From Caldilinea sp. CFX5 (GTDB lineage: Bacteria; Chloroflexota; Anaerolineae; Caldilineales; Caldilineaceae): 64,000 nt of DNA. The notes beneath the pieces are model-generated. The model worked only from the letters and a program-made list of their open reading frames with translations, made no database searches and was not told where the DNA came from. Location: NCBI GenBank assembly GCA_021405325.1, contig QWII01000010.1:62001-126000 (forward strand). Direction: 5' to 3'. The position numbers and the translations under genes are program-made. Of the stretch, positions 1-9,598 are shown one piece after another (position 1 is the first letter of the stretch; every line of letters begins with the position of its first letter).

Positions 1-3000
1 CATGCCGAAAAGCGACCGACAAAAGCGGCTGGGTATGCCCTTCCAGCAGAAAGAGTTTTTGCCCCGTTGACAGGCGCCAGACCACGACAAGCCGTTCGTC
101 AGTCGCCGCGACGAGGGTTTGACCGTCCGGGGCAAAAGCAAGGGAGCGCACAGGGGCTTCGGTATGTTGCAGACGTCGTAGGAGATGGCCCGTGGCGCTT
201 TCCCATAGATGGATCACGCCGTCGCCGCCGGCCGCGGCCAACAACGCGCCGTCAGGGCTATAGGCGACTGCGTTGAGCGGGCCGGCGGTTGCGATTTCAC
301 ACCAAGAGACGCCATGCGCTACGGTCCAAAGGCGCACAGTCTGATCTTCACTGGCCGTCGCCAACGTCGCGCCATCGGGGCTGAAGGCAAGCGCCGTTAC
401 GGTGTCGGTATGCCCGCGCCAGCAGTGCAAGCGTTCACCCGTGGCAATCATCCACAGGCAAATAGTGTGGTCGCGACTCCCCGTCGCCAGGAGTGTGCCA
501 TCGGGGCTAACGGCCAGGGCGCTCAGCGCCGCCGTATGACCGGCGAATTGGCGGATCGGCTGTCGGGTCGCCACATCCCACAGATACGCACAGTGATCAT
601 CGCCACCGGTCAGCACGAGGGGTTGGGTCGGATGAAATTGTGCGGCATTCACCCGACCGCGCGGCCCGGCAAAGACCGCAAATTGGCGCTTTCGGTTGCG
701 ATCCCACAGGCGGATCGTTTGGTCGGTGCCGGCGGTCAGCAGCCATTGATCGTCCGGGCTAAAGGCTGCCGCGGTGACCTGGTCAACATGCCCCTCCATA
801 CGGGGCGTAAAGGTATAGTCGGCCAGCCGCCAAAGGCGAACGGTCTGATCGTTGCTCACCGTCGCCGCCCATTGATCATCAGGGCTGATGGTTGCCGCAC
901 GCACGCGGTCGCGATGGCCGGTCAGTTGTCCCAGCTTCTCACCAGTAACGGCATCCCAGACAAAGGCGACGCGATCCCGGCACGCCGTAATCACCCTGGC
1001 GCCATCGGCATTGAAGCGGGCGTCAAACACAGGGCAGGGATGGAGCAGGCGGTGGATAGCGCGACTGAGCCGCAGATCCCAAAGATAGACAGTCCCATCC
1101 CAGCTTGCCGAAACCAACCGCGTCCCGTCGGCGCTAAAGTCCACCGTATAGATGCTGCTGGTCTGCCCCGTCAATTGTTGCACTTCACGGCCCGACGCCA
1201 GCTCCCACAGGCGAATCACCCGGTCATCGCAACCGGTGCTGATCAGTTTGCCGTCAGGGTGAAACGCAACTGTTTTCAACTCGTTGCCGTGGTCAAAGCG
1301 CAGGAGTTCGCGACCGGTTGCGCTTTCCCAGAGACGAGCAGTCCGGTCACGGCTGGAAGTGACAACCAAGCGCCCATCCGGGCTAAAGACGGCCATCGAA
1401 ATACCGGTGGTATGGCCGCGCAAGGTGCGGATCACTTGGCCGCTTGACACATCCCACAGACACGCCGTGGCATCTTTACTGGCCGAGACCAGTTGTTGCC
1501 CATCCGCACTGAAGCGCACCGCCATCACATGGTTAGTATGGCCCAGCAACAAGCCGACCTGTTGTCCGCTGTCAAGCGCCCACAGACGAATCGTCTCATC
1601 ATGACCGGCGGTTGCCAGCCGGCGGCCATCAGGGCTAAAGGCGACCGTTGTCACCTTATCGGTGTGGCGATGGCGCGGCAAGGTCAATTGCCAGGGCGGC
1701 GCCGTCTCAATGGCAAAGCGCAAGGCGGCATCGGCCTCTACGGTAACAAAGGGTTCGGTGATCACCTCACCGTCGGCCAGCCAGGTGGTTTGCACAGCCG
1801 CTTGCGCCAACAGCAAGGGTAGGCTCGACGCTCTGGCGGTTGGTTCCTGGGCTGCCACTTGTGACAGCGCCGCAAGTTGACCGGCGCGGGCGATACGCAC
1901 CCGGCGTTCCGCCTGGTTGCGCGCATCTGCGACAGCCAGTTGACTTTGCTGCAAAAAGTCCCGCTCGACGGCGCTGAGGGCTTCCGGGTGGCGTTGCGCC
2001 CATTCCGCCGCTTGTTCCAGCCGTGCGCCGCGATAGAGCAGATCCGCGTCCTGGTGCAAGAGCCATTCCGCTGTCGCTTCCGTCAGGCGGCGATGGGTAC
2101 GCAGATCCTCCCGTTCCTCGCGCAGCCAGGTCTGTAATTGGGGCCACTGGCGAATCAGCGCCTCATGGGCTACCTCCGCTTCCGCTTGATAGGTGGTGAT
2201 CAAGCGGGCATCGGTGAGAATCAACAGCACTTCATTCAGGGCGGCGGCAGGAGCGGTAGCGGGCAATAGCTCCTGTAGCACCACCCGGCGGCGGGTATCG
2301 GGTACGCCTTCGCCCAATGCGGTGAGCGCCAGGAAAATCGTGCGGGCAATCTGCTGCTGCTCCGGCGGCAGACGCTGAAAAATGGCGTCGGCCGTTTGGG
2401 CAATGGCGCCTTGCACCCGACCGCTGGCAACGTAACCGGCCAGGGTGAGGGTGCGCCCTTCGCGGCGCTTCCAGGTTTCCAACAGCGCGTGGGAGAGCAG
2501 GGGTAAGGCCGCCGGTTCAGTCCCCACATCATGCAACAGCAGATCGACCAGCCCCGGCGCAAAGTGCCAGCCTTCCTGCTGTGCCGGCGCTTCAATGGCG
2601 CGGCGCAATTCCGCCGGCGTCATCTGACCGATGTAGATTTGATAGAGACTCAAGGCGCGCCGCAACGGCTCATACTCGGCGCAGTGGGCATAAAAATCGG
2701 CGCGCAAGGTCAGCACCACAAAGCAATGGGGATTGGCGGTAAAGGCGGTCATCACGTTGTCGATCAACGCTTGCCGCAAGGCCGGATCGCTACACAGGGT
2801 GAAGATCTCCTCAAATTGATCGATCACCACGATCTGTGCGCCAGGTTGACCCGCCTGTTGTGTGGTGAGGCCGGAGAGATAAAAATCGAGATAACGCCGA
2901 TCCTGCGCCAGCCCATCGCGCAATGCCAGCGCGGCCAGCGTGTTGCGCGTCTCCGCGGTCACGGCCACGGCCAACGCCTTTAACGGGTCGCTCGTTGGCG

Positions 3001-3667
3001 TCATGAGATAGATCGTCACGCCGTGGTCGCCGGCCAGGGTCGGCTCGCGACGGAGGGCCGGGATCAGGCCGGCGCGCACCAACGAGGACTTCCCACTGCC
3101 CGAAGCGCCGACAACCGCCAGAAAGCGTTGTTGGCGCAGATGCGTCACCAATTCGGCAACAAGCGCCTCCCGGCCAAAAAAGAGATGGGCGTCGGCCACA
3201 TCAAAACAGTGCAACCCTTTAAAAGGCGGCTGGGCCGCCGCATCAGTAGCGTTATTCGGCTTCTCGCCGGTTTCCGGTTGACACCGTTGTTCCGCTTCCA
3301 GCAAGTGACGGCAAAAGAGTTCGCGCGCCTCACGGTAACGCGTATAAAAGGTGCTTTCCGACCAGCCCCAGCGCGTCACGGCTGTTCGCGCCAGTTTGGA
3401 GACCGGTTCACCAGCCAGCAACGCTTGCAAAAAAGCGGCATACACCGGCGCCTGATCCGCCACCTGGCTGGTCAGGTCAGTCAACAATTGGCGGGCGCTC
3501 TGATGGGAAGTCAGTTCGGGATGTTCGTTGACATAACGCTGCAAGAGAAGTGGTGCGATATCGCGCAAAAACTCGGTGATCGGCGCAACCGGTTTAGAGA
3601 GGTGCCGAAACAGTTGGGTTACAGTTGCAAAGACCGTCGCGTCGAGCGCTGCATCAGAATCCGCCAT
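1..3667 (-). CDS. STAND-family NTPase with C-terminal WD40 propeller repeats (3' end outside window)
   Basis: Start ATG is at 3667-3665 and the frame stays open to the window edge, so at least 1222 residues are present and the C-terminus is cut. Residues 1-140 are a helical N-terminal region with no recognised domain. An nSTAND ATPase follows: Walker A VVGASGSGKSSLV near 184-196, Walker B VVIDQFEEIF, and the downstream TLRADFYAHC motif. From about residue 665 there are 13 complete WD40 repeats (typical unit ends D-x-T-I/V-R-L-W) and the start of a 14th. The family is thought to act as a nucleotide-driven switch in which the propeller senses a ligand and the N-terminus signals; the partner here is unknown. 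The gene is solitary. Helically phased repeats lie just upstream. Confidence 0.95.
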   Translation of the reverse strand, partial: MADSDAALDATVFATVTQLFRHLSKPVAPITEFLRDIAPLLLQRYVNEHPELTSHQSARQLLTDLTSQVADQAPVYAAFLQALLAGEPVSKLARTAVTRWGWSESTFYTRYREARELFCRHLLEAEQRCQPETGEKPNNATDAAAQPPFKGLHCFDVADAHLFFGREALVAELVTHLRQQRFLAVVGASGSGKSSLVRAGLIPALRREPTLAGDHGVTIYLMTPTSDPLKALAVAVTAETRNTLAALALRDGLAQDRRYLDFYLSGLTTQQAGQPGAQIVVIDQFEEIFTLCSDPALRQALIDNVMTAFTANPHCFVVLTLRADFYAHCAEYEPLRRALSLYQIYIGQMTPAELRRAIEAPAQQEGWHFAPGLVDLLLHDVGTEPAALPLLSHALLETWKRREGRTLTLAGYVASGRVQGAIAQTADAIFQRLPPEQQQIARTIFLALTALGEGVPDTRRRVVLQELLPATAPAAALNEVLLILTDARLITTYQAEAEVAHEALIRQWPQLQTWLREEREDLRTHRRLTEATAEWLLHQDADLLYRGARLEQAAEWAQRHPEALSAVERDFLQQSQLAVADARNQAERRVRIARAGQLAALSQVAAQEPTARASSLPLLLAQAAVQTTWLADGEVITEPFVTVEADAALRFAIETAPPWQLTLPRHRHTDKVTTVAFSPDGRRLATAGHDETIRLWALDSGQQVGLLLGHTNHVMAVRFSADGQQLVSASKDATACLWDVSSGQVIRTLRGHTTGISMAVFSPDGRLVVTSSRDRTARLWESATGRELLRFDHGNELKTVAFHPDGKLISTGCDDRVIRLWELASGREVQQLTGQTSSIYTVDFSADGTRLVSASWDGTVYLWDLRLSRAIHRLLHPCPVFDARFNADGARVITACRDRVAFVWDAVTGEKLGQLTGHRDRVRAATISPDDQWAATVSNDQTVRLWRLADYTFTPRMEGHVDQVTAAAFSPDDQWLLTAGTDQTIRLWDRNRKRQFAVFAGPRGRVNAAQFHPTQPLVLTGGDDHCAYLWDVATRQPIRQFAGHTAALSALAVSPDGTLLATGSRDHTICLWMIATGERLHCWRGHTDTVTALAFSPDGATLATASEDQTVRLWTVAHGVSWCEIATAGPLNAVAYSPDGALLAAAGGDGVIHLWESATGHLLRRLQHTEAPVRSLAFAPDGQTLVAATDERLVVVWRLSTGQKLFLLEGHTQPLLSVAFRH

Positions 3668-3686
3668 AGAGCCTTACTCTAGCACA

Positions 3687-3750
3687 TGTTGGAGTAATTT
3701 GGAGTAAAGTTGGACAAATGTCATAGCAACACCATAGCAATTTGGAGCAA
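3687..3750. promoter_or_regulatory. Helically phased short repeats upstream of the STAND gene
   Basis: On the + strand TTGGAGTAA occurs at 3689 and 3699, a variant TTGGACAAA at 3710 and TTGGAGCAA at 3742. CATAGCAA occurs at 3722 and 3733. Spacings of 10-11 bp place the copies on one face of the helix, 20-85 bp upstream of the STAND start. This is what an operator or activator site looks like, but no regulator is identified. Role inferred. Confidence 0.45.
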
Positions 3751-3890
3751 AACCTCTGCTATAGTGTAGCTAGGCAACCACAAGCCCAATCAGCGAGGGC
3801 ACTGAGGAAACCGACAACACATAGCACCGGACAACCTGGGGCGTACAAGATTGTCACTGACCACGGTTCGTCAGCGTCCATTATAGCAAA

Positions 3891-4121
3891 TTACCAATTG
3901 TCTGCCAAGTGCGCTGATTTTGTTAACGTTCTCCCTCTGCCCCTTTCTGCGCAGGCAAGGCCGCCCCCTTGCCGCCTTTGCCAATCGCTGGTCAATCGGG
4001 TGTTCCCCTGCTCCCGGTTGACCAGCGGAACGATGTCTTCTCCCATATGCCGATCGATGGACAGCAAGGCGTGAACGATCAGCAGCCACAATCCAAAGAT
4101 AAGCAATCCGCTTCTTGCCAC
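3891..4121 (-). CDS. Possible small single-pass membrane protein (doubtful)
   Basis: A GTG-started frame of 76 codons with a GGAAAG ribosome-binding-like sequence immediately before it. Residues 5-21 (GLLIFGLWLLIVHALLS) make a convincing membrane segment, followed by an acidic and then a basic, low-conservation-looking tail. The sequence is not recognised. It could be a real small membrane protein, a decayed gene or chance; the second half does not look protein-like. Its only neighbours are the STAND gene downstream and the divergent Rpn gene. Confidence 0.25.
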   Translation of the reverse strand: MARSGLLIFGLWLLIVHALLSIDRHMGEDIVPLVNREQGNTRLTSDWQRRQGGGLACAERGRGRTLTKSAHLADNW

Positions 4122-4141
4122 CTTTCCGTATCAGCTACACT

Positions 4142-4221
4142 CTGGTATAATTATGAGAGTTGTTGATTTATTTCGGTAATTCCTCGTTACCGGTTTATTT
4201 TCGTAACCTTCATATTATAAT
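4142..4221 (+). promoter_or_regulatory. Candidate promoter(s) of the Rpn gene
   Basis: An extended -10 (TGGTATAAT, hexamer 4146-4151) and a second TATAAT at 4216-4221 lie 125 and 55 bp before the ATG at 4276. No good -35 hexamer is visible for either, so which one is used is uncertain. Confidence 0.4.
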
Positions 4222-4275
4222 AGGGTGTTGACACAAATCTCCAACAGAGGCAAGTGTAGAGAAGGCGGCAGGTCT

Positions 4276-5124
4276 ATGGTCGAAGTCATTCCACTCAAAT
4301 ATGGCGTTACTTTTAAGCGGGTCTTTAGCGATCCGGTGATCTTCAGCGAATTTGCGTCGGATGTGCTGGGCTTTCCCGTGAAGGTTGAGCGGGTCTTTAC
4401 TGAATATGAATATCCCGAACCCGTGGGCTATGTCAAGATCAAGTATGATTTGTTTGCCGAAGACACGACACAGCGCACCATCATCGAAGTGCAACACATT
4501 CGTGAAGACGACTTTTTTGACCGGTTCCTCTACTACCACCTCATCGGTCTGGCCGAACAGGTACGGGGCTACTCGGTTTATCGCTTCAACCGCAATGTCT
4601 ATACCATTGTCGTCTTGACGCGGATGCCGAACGAAAAACATCTGCAATTCAGCTATGCCGTTAGCAACATGAGTCCGGTCAATGAGATGGGTACCCAGAT
4701 TGAACTCTATCCCCACCGGCTGGTCTTTTTGGGGCCACGCAGTGTCAATGAGAAAACACCACCCAAAGTCCGCCCTTGGCTGGAGTTAATTGCCGATTCG
4801 CTAGACAGCCAAATAAATGAAGCCGACTATACTTCCGATCTTTTCCGCGACATCATTGAACGAATGAAACGCAATACCCTTTCGCCGGAGGAACTTAGCA
4901 TCATCAAAGATGAAGCCGCTTGGGAAGAAGCGAAACAAAATGCACTTAGGGAAGGTCGCGCAGAAGGTCACGCAGAAGGTCACGCAGAAGGTCGCGCAGA
5001 GGGTGGACGAGAGAAAGCGCTAGAAATTGCCCGCGCAATGCTTGCCGACAATATCGATAAGGCAATAATTGCGCGCATAACGGGCTTACCACTAACCGAA
5101 GTTGAACAGATCAAGCTGACTTGA
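4276..5124 (+). CDS. Rpn-family PD-(D/E)xK nuclease / putative transposase-like protein
   Basis: 282 residues from ATG 4276; a longer frame begins at 4225 but this start fits the family. The N-terminal half is the Rpn/PDDEXK domain: KYDLF supplies the catalytic Asp and TIIEVQH the E-x-Q pair. A linker follows in which a 12-nt unit encoding E-G-(R/H)-A is repeated four times (4951-5000), a length-variable feature common in this family. The C-terminus (IARAMLADNIDKAIIARITG) is the usual helical tail. Relatives promote RecA-independent recombination or act in defence-like roles; the role here is unknown. The gene is single and ends at a strong terminator. Confidence 0.85.
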   Translation: MVEVIPLKYGVTFKRVFSDPVIFSEFASDVLGFPVKVERVFTEYEYPEPVGYVKIKYDLFAEDTTQRTIIEVQHIREDDFFDRFLYYHLIGLAEQVRGYSVYRFNRNVYTIVVLTRMPNEKHLQFSYAVSNMSPVNEMGTQIELYPHRLVFLGPRSVNEKTPPKVRPWLELIADSLDSQINEADYTSDLFRDIIERMKRNTLSPEELSIIKDEAAWEEAKQNALREGRAEGHAEGHAEGRAEGGREKALEIARAMLADNIDKAIIARITGLPLTEVEQIKLT

Positions 5125-5140
5125 TCAGCAATTGTCGATC

Positions 5141-5170
5141 AAAAAGGCGAGCCTGATGGCTCGCCTTTTT
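5141..5170. terminator. Bidirectional intrinsic terminator
   Basis: A perfect 13-bp stem (5141-5153 with 5158-5170) around a TGAT loop. It starts with five A and ends with five T, so it can terminate in both directions. It sits exactly between the convergent Rpn gene and the E2 gene. Confidence 0.9.
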
Positions 5171-5173
5171 GAT

Positions 5174-6724
5174 TTACTGCCAGTTCTCTAGCGTCTTCTT
5201 CATCGCCACACAGAACGCATCCGCCGTGGCACCATCCAACACACGATGGTCAAAGGTCAGCGCCAGCGTCATCATCGGTTTGAAGGCGAGGTGATCGCCA
5301 AAGTTGGCTTCCAGTGGGCTGCCGTTGCTGACAACCACGGCCCGTTTTTCAATCGCGCCGGTGCCGAGGATGCCGGCCTGCCCCTGATGGATGATCGGCG
5401 TCTGGAAGACGCTGCCGGAAGTGCCGTAGTTGGTCACCGTAAAGGTGCCGCCGCTCAGTTCTTCACCAGTGAGTTTATTAGTGCGCGCCTTTTCGGCCAA
5501 CTCGTTGACCTGGCGGGCGATGCCCAACAAATTGAGATCACCGGCGTTTTTAATCACCGGCACGATCAAGCCACCCAAGCCATACTTATCGACCGGCAAG
5601 GAGGCTGCCATGCCGATGTTGTAGTAGTGATAAATGTGAATGCCATCATCGGCCCAACGGGCATTAGCGGCGGGAACGGCGCGCAGCCCCTCCACCGTGG
5701 CCGCGATCAGGTAGGCAGTGACGGTCAAGTTCACCCCCTGCGCAGCGAACTGGTTCTTGTTCGCCTTGCGGTGGTTGATGACCGCCGTCATGTCCACATC
5801 ATGCCAGGTGGTAAGTTGGGGCGATGACTGCACGCTCTCAAAGGTGTTCTTGGCGATCAGTTGGCGCATCCGATTCGGCTTGACCACCTCTTCACCGCCG
5901 CTTGGGCGGGGGGCAGCAGGCGCCGGGGCGCTGGCTTTGGCCGCCGGCGCGGCTGGCTGTGCCGACGCCGCCGTCGTTTGCATCCACCCTTGGGGCGGCA
6001 GGAAGCGCTCCTCTACCTCTTCCGTCAGACCAGCGGCAGCAGCGGCGTTCAAAACATCGTAGCGGGTCAAAGTGCTCAAGGGGCGCCCAGCCGCTACACT
6101 CTTCAGGTCGAGGCTGTAATCGGCGGCGATACGGCGCACCTCTAAACTGGCGACGTCGGCCAGGTCGCCGGGTAAACCTTGCGCCGCCGGCGTTTCGGCT
6201 GGCGCGGGCGCGGCGCTGCCGCCATCCGCCCGCGCCAGCACATCTTCCTTGGTGATTTGACCGCCGGGGCCGGTGCCGGCGATGCCGCTCAACGACACCC
6301 CGCGGTCAGCAGCGATGCGCTTGGCAACGGGCGTCACTTTAACATCCTGGTCGGCGACTGGTTCAGCCGGGGGCGGGGTGGCAGGGGTGGCCGGCCATTG
6401 AGTGGTGGGTTCCGTTTGGGGCTTCTCAACGGCTTTGGGTGCGGCGCCATTGGTGGAGGGCGCCGGCGCACTTTCGACGCTTTCGCCTTCCGCGCCGATG
6501 ATCGCCAGCACGCTGTTGGCGGTGGCGATCTCATTTTCGCGCACGTTGATCTTCAAAATTTTGCCGCTCACGGGGGCGGGCATTTCGGTGTCCACCTTGT
6601 CGGTGGCGACTTCTAAAATCGGATCGCCGGCCTTGACCGTGTCCCCTTCTTTCACAAGCCAGCGGCTGATCGAGGCTTCTTCCACACCTTCGCCCAATTC
6701 AGGTAATTTTACTTCGGTTGCCAT
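5174..6724 (-). CDS. Dihydrolipoamide acyltransferase (E2) of a 2-oxoacid dehydrogenase complex
   Basis: 516 residues. The N-terminal lipoyl domain carries the lipoylated Lys43 in [11 protein letters not shown]. After an Ala/Pro linker a peripheral-subunit-binding domain lies at 130-165 ([16 protein letters not shown]). A second PSBD-like segment follows at 192-230 ([17 protein letters not shown]). The CoA acyltransferase domain (about 285-516) has the catalytic DHRVLDG near the end. It transfers the acyl group from E1 to CoA. It is the last gene of an E1alpha-E1beta-E2 operon; no E3 is nearby, so dihydrolipoamide dehydrogenase must come from elsewhere. The substrate (pyruvate, acetoin or branched-chain oxoacid) cannot be decided from sequence. 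Confidence 0.93.
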   Translation of the reverse strand: MATEVKLPELGEGVEEASISRWLVKEGDTVKAGDPILEVATDKVDTEMPAPVSGKILKINVRENEIATANSVLAIIGAEGESVESAPAPSTNGAAPKAVEKPQTEPTTQWPATPATPPPAEPVADQDVKVTPVAKRIAADRGVSLSGIAGTGPGGQITKEDVLARADGGSAAPAPAETPAAQGLPGDLADVASLEVRRIAADYSLDLKSVAAGRPLSTLTRYDVLNAAAAAGLTEEVEERFLPPQGWMQTTAASAQPAAPAAKASAPAPAAPRPSGGEEVVKPNRMRQLIAKNTFESVQSSPQLTTWHDVDMTAVINHRKANKNQFAAQGVNLTVTAYLIAATVEGLRAVPAANARWADDGIHIYHYYNIGMAASLPVDKYGLGGLIVPVIKNAGDLNLLGIARQVNELAEKARTNKLTGEELSGGTFTVTNYGTSGSVFQTPIIHQGQAGILGTGAIEKRAVVVSNGSPLEANFGDHLAFKPMMTLALTFDHRVLDGATADAFCVAMKKTLENWQ

Positions 6725-6734
6725 GAGTTTCCTC

Positions 6735-6812
6735 GCTATGGACTAAATCTCTGAATCTCTGGTAATTAATTGAGATTGAGAGATTGGGAGATTCAGAGAT
6801 TGAGAGATTCAG
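6735..6812. repeat. AT-rich short tandem/inverted repeat between E1beta and E2
   Basis: Between the E2 start and the E1beta stop, the octamer AGAGATT(G/C) and variants recur at least six times on the + strand, with two inverted copies (AATCTCTG) on the distal side. The two sets could pair into a weak hairpin. It lies within an operon, so it may affect relative expression or be a passive repeat. Confidence 0.7.
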
Positions 6813-7796
6813 TTATTTCAGCATCTTCAACACAGCCGCTTTAATATGATCTTTCCAGGGCAGCACCTCGGCTTCCAACTCCTTGGAGACAGGGATGGAG
6901 ACGGGGGCCATGCCCAGGCGACGAGCCGGGGCTTTGAGCAGATGGGGCGCTTCTTCGTAGATGCGCGCCACAATCTCGGCGCCAATGCCACAGTTGGCCT
7001 GCGATTCGTGAACGGCCAGCAAGCGCCCCGTTTTGGCAACCGACGCGTAGACCGTCTCCATGTCGAGCGGGACAATGCTGCGCAGGTCAACCACTTCCAG
7101 GTTAATGCCATGCTCTTTGGACAGCTCCTCGGCGGCGTCCAGCGCTTCTAACAGGCAGTAGTGGAAGGAGACCAGGGTCAAATCCGTACCCTGGCGCTTG
7201 ACATCGGCCTTGCCAATCGGCACGACATACGCTTCGTCGGCGTTGGGCATTTCGCCGGATTTGTTGTAGAGCATCTTGTGTTCGAGGAAGACCACCGGGT
7301 TCGGCTCGCGAATGGCCGAAAGGAGCAACCCTTTGGCGTCGTAAGGGGTGGTCGGCGTCACCACTTTGATGCCGGGAAATTGGGAGAAAGAGCTTTCGAC
7401 ACAGGTACTGTGTTGCGAACCATAGCTCTTGCCGCCACCCTGTTGCCCACGGATCACCATCGGCACATTGACCAGACCACCGGTCATGTAGTGCATCTTG
7501 GCCGCCTGGTTGAAAATCTGGTCGGCACAAACCAGGTAAAAATCCATATACATTAACTCAACAATTGGCTTCATGCCGACCATGGCGGCGCCGACGGCCA
7601 TCCCCATAAAACCTTGCTCACTGATCGGGGTGTCGAGCAACCGATTTTCGCCAAATTCTTCAAATAAATTACGGGTCACCCGGAAGAGACCACCGTAACG
7701 ACCGATGTCTTCGCCCATAAGGAAGACGCTGGCATCGCGGCGCATCTCTTCTTTGATTGCTTCGTTAATTGCATCAATATATCGTACTCTGCGCAT
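6813..7796 (-). CDS. 2-oxoacid dehydrogenase E1 component, beta subunit
   Basis: 327 residues, the family's usual length. It has the N-terminal pyrimidine-binding transketolase fold ([10 protein letters not shown], then [15 protein letters not shown]) and the C-terminal transketolase domain (about 200-320, [15 protein letters not shown]). With the alpha subunit it forms the TPP-dependent alpha2beta2 E1 that decarboxylates a 2-oxoacid and reductively acylates the E2 lipoyl group. Its start lies 6 bp after the E1alpha stop, so the two are translationally linked. The sequence resembles pyruvate and acetoin dehydrogenase beta subunits; substrate unresolved. Confidence 0.93.
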   Translation of the reverse strand: MRRVRYIDAINEAIKEEMRRDASVFLMGEDIGRYGGLFRVTRNLFEEFGENRLLDTPISEQGFMGMAVGAAMVGMKPIVELMYMDFYLVCADQIFNQAAKMHYMTGGLVNVPMVIRGQQGGGKSYGSQHSTCVESSFSQFPGIKVVTPTTPYDAKGLLLSAIREPNPVVFLEHKMLYNKSGEMPNADEAYVVPIGKADVKRQGTDLTLVSFHYCLLEALDAAEELSKEHGINLEVVDLRSIVPLDMETVYASVAKTGRLLAVHESQANCGIGAEIVARIYEEAPHLLKAPARRLGMAPVSIPVSKELEAEVLPWKDHIKAAVLKMLK

Positions 7797-7802
7797 GACG
7801 CC

Positions 7803-8858
<1,056 letters not shown>

Positions 8859-8889
8859 GAATGTCCTTCTCCCCATCCTATGAGTTTTC

Positions 8890-8943
8890 AGCCGACCTTA
8901 TCATAGGGGCACGATAGTTCGTGCCCCTATGATAAGGTCGGCT
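8890..8943. repeat. Perfect 25-bp inverted repeat with 4-nt loop
   Basis: Arms 8890-8914 and 8919-8943 are exact reverse complements around TAGT. The right arm is followed by AATTTTT, so it would also work as a terminator on the + strand. However, it lies 5' of both flanking genes, so a terminator role for them is unlikely. It may block read-through or be a REP-like element. Confidence 0.85.
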
Positions 8944-8990
8944 AATTTTTGAAAATTGTTACGGTACTGTCGTTGCCAATAAAATCAATT

Positions 8991-9081
8991 CGCTCATCTA
9001 CAGAAAGTGTGAGGTTTCGACCCGCCACACCTGTCAGGTTTTGGAAACCTGACAGGTGTTCACACTTTCCGTAGATGAGCC
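8991..9081 (+). mobile_element. 91-bp MITE, copy A
   Basis: Terminal inverted repeats of about 22 bp start GCTCATCTAC and end GTAGATGAGC, with two mismatches between them. A perfect 15-bp internal palindrome (ACACCTGTCAGGTTT with its complement, 3-nt loop) lies off-centre. The element is flanked by a direct repeat AATCAATT (8983-8990 and 9082-9089), consistent with target-site duplication. It has no coding capacity. The 91 bp are identical, in inverse orientation, to 49945-50035. A transposase must act in trans; none is in the window. Confidence 0.85.
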
Positions 9082-9243
9082 AATCAATTTCCTTTCACTC
9101 GGCTGCCTTTCAACAATCAGTAGACCGCAACGCAACCAAAGTGAAATGAATTGACTCTGGACTACGCGACTAAATGACTGCGGACTGCTGACAATAAACG
9201 TACTGCTGTCTCCTAGAGACTTTTGTTTTTTCAACAATCCTTG

Positions 9244-9249
9244 TATAAT
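9244..9249 (+). promoter_or_regulatory. Possible -10 element upstream of the PFOR operon
   Basis: TATAAT in an AT-rich stretch 350 bp upstream of the PFOR alpha/gamma start. TTTTGT lies 17 bp upstream as a poor -35. If used, the leader would be long and would contain the REP-like repeat at 9445-9498. Weak prediction. Confidence 0.25.
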
Positions 9250-9444
9250 TGTCTGTATCGCTCGTTCCAATCACGAAATCGTTGTGCAATTCTTATACAA
9301 AATTCAAACAAATAGATGACAACAGGTCAATGACATAAACCAAATAGCTTACTTTTACGCTAAAACGTTTTTTCTTACCATAAGCCTAACTACATTGTTC
9401 ACTGGCTTGCAATTTGTTCGTATCCATCTTGTTTTCGGTGTATC

Positions 9445-9498
9445 GCTCCGTTCGTAGTTGCGCCTCAAAGGCAACTGATGACCGGCTACGCGCGGAGC
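9445..9498. repeat. REP-like imperfect inverted repeat (GACCGGC family)
   Basis: Outer arms GCTCCGTTCGTAG and CTACGCGCGGAGC pair with two mismatches; an inner GCC/GGC stem sits in the middle. It carries the GACCGGCTACG-GCGG core also seen at 21868, 35996, 46216 and, in part, 47570. Confidence 0.6.
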
Positions 9499-9598
9499 AA
9501 ACAGCTAACTTTTGTCTGGCAGGCAACTGATAGCAATTCGTAGGAATGCCAACGTTGCTTTGTGCTTGATCAATTATTTACTTTGGAGGTGCGTTACA

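Larger units (their letters stand above)
3668..4275. other. Intergenic region between STAND and Rpn genes
   Basis: About 600 bp between divergent genes. It holds the phased repeats at 3687-3750, a weak small-ORF candidate at 3891-4121 (-), and AT-rich promoter-like sequence at 4140-4225. Nothing else is recognised. Confidence 0.6.
8859..9598. other. Large divergent intergenic region
   Basis: 740 bp between the E1alpha operon (-) and the PFOR operon (+). It contains a perfect 25-bp hairpin (8890-8943), a MITE (8991-9081), an AT-rich stretch with TATAAT at 9244-9249, and a REP-like inverted repeat (9445-9498). No convincing coding sequence is seen. Confidence 0.7.

Noticed and set aside
209..1447. 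Long + strand open frame of 412 codons
   Set aside because: It is the complement of the WD40 repeat gene; its composition (Arg/Ala/His-rich, no domain) and the clear WD40 repeats on the other strand show it is a shadow.
3742..4074. + strand frame of 110 codons in the STAND-Rpn gap
   Set aside because: Starts inside the phased repeats; Ser/Pro/Arg-rich, no ribosome-binding site, no domain.
8890..8943. Hairpin considered as the terminator of the E1-E2 operon
   Set aside because: It lies upstream of that operon, not after its last gene; the true terminator is at 5141-5170.
9034..9270. - strand frame of 78 codons
   Set aside because: Its 3' end lies in the MITE and the remainder is AT-rich intergenic sequence; no homology-like features.
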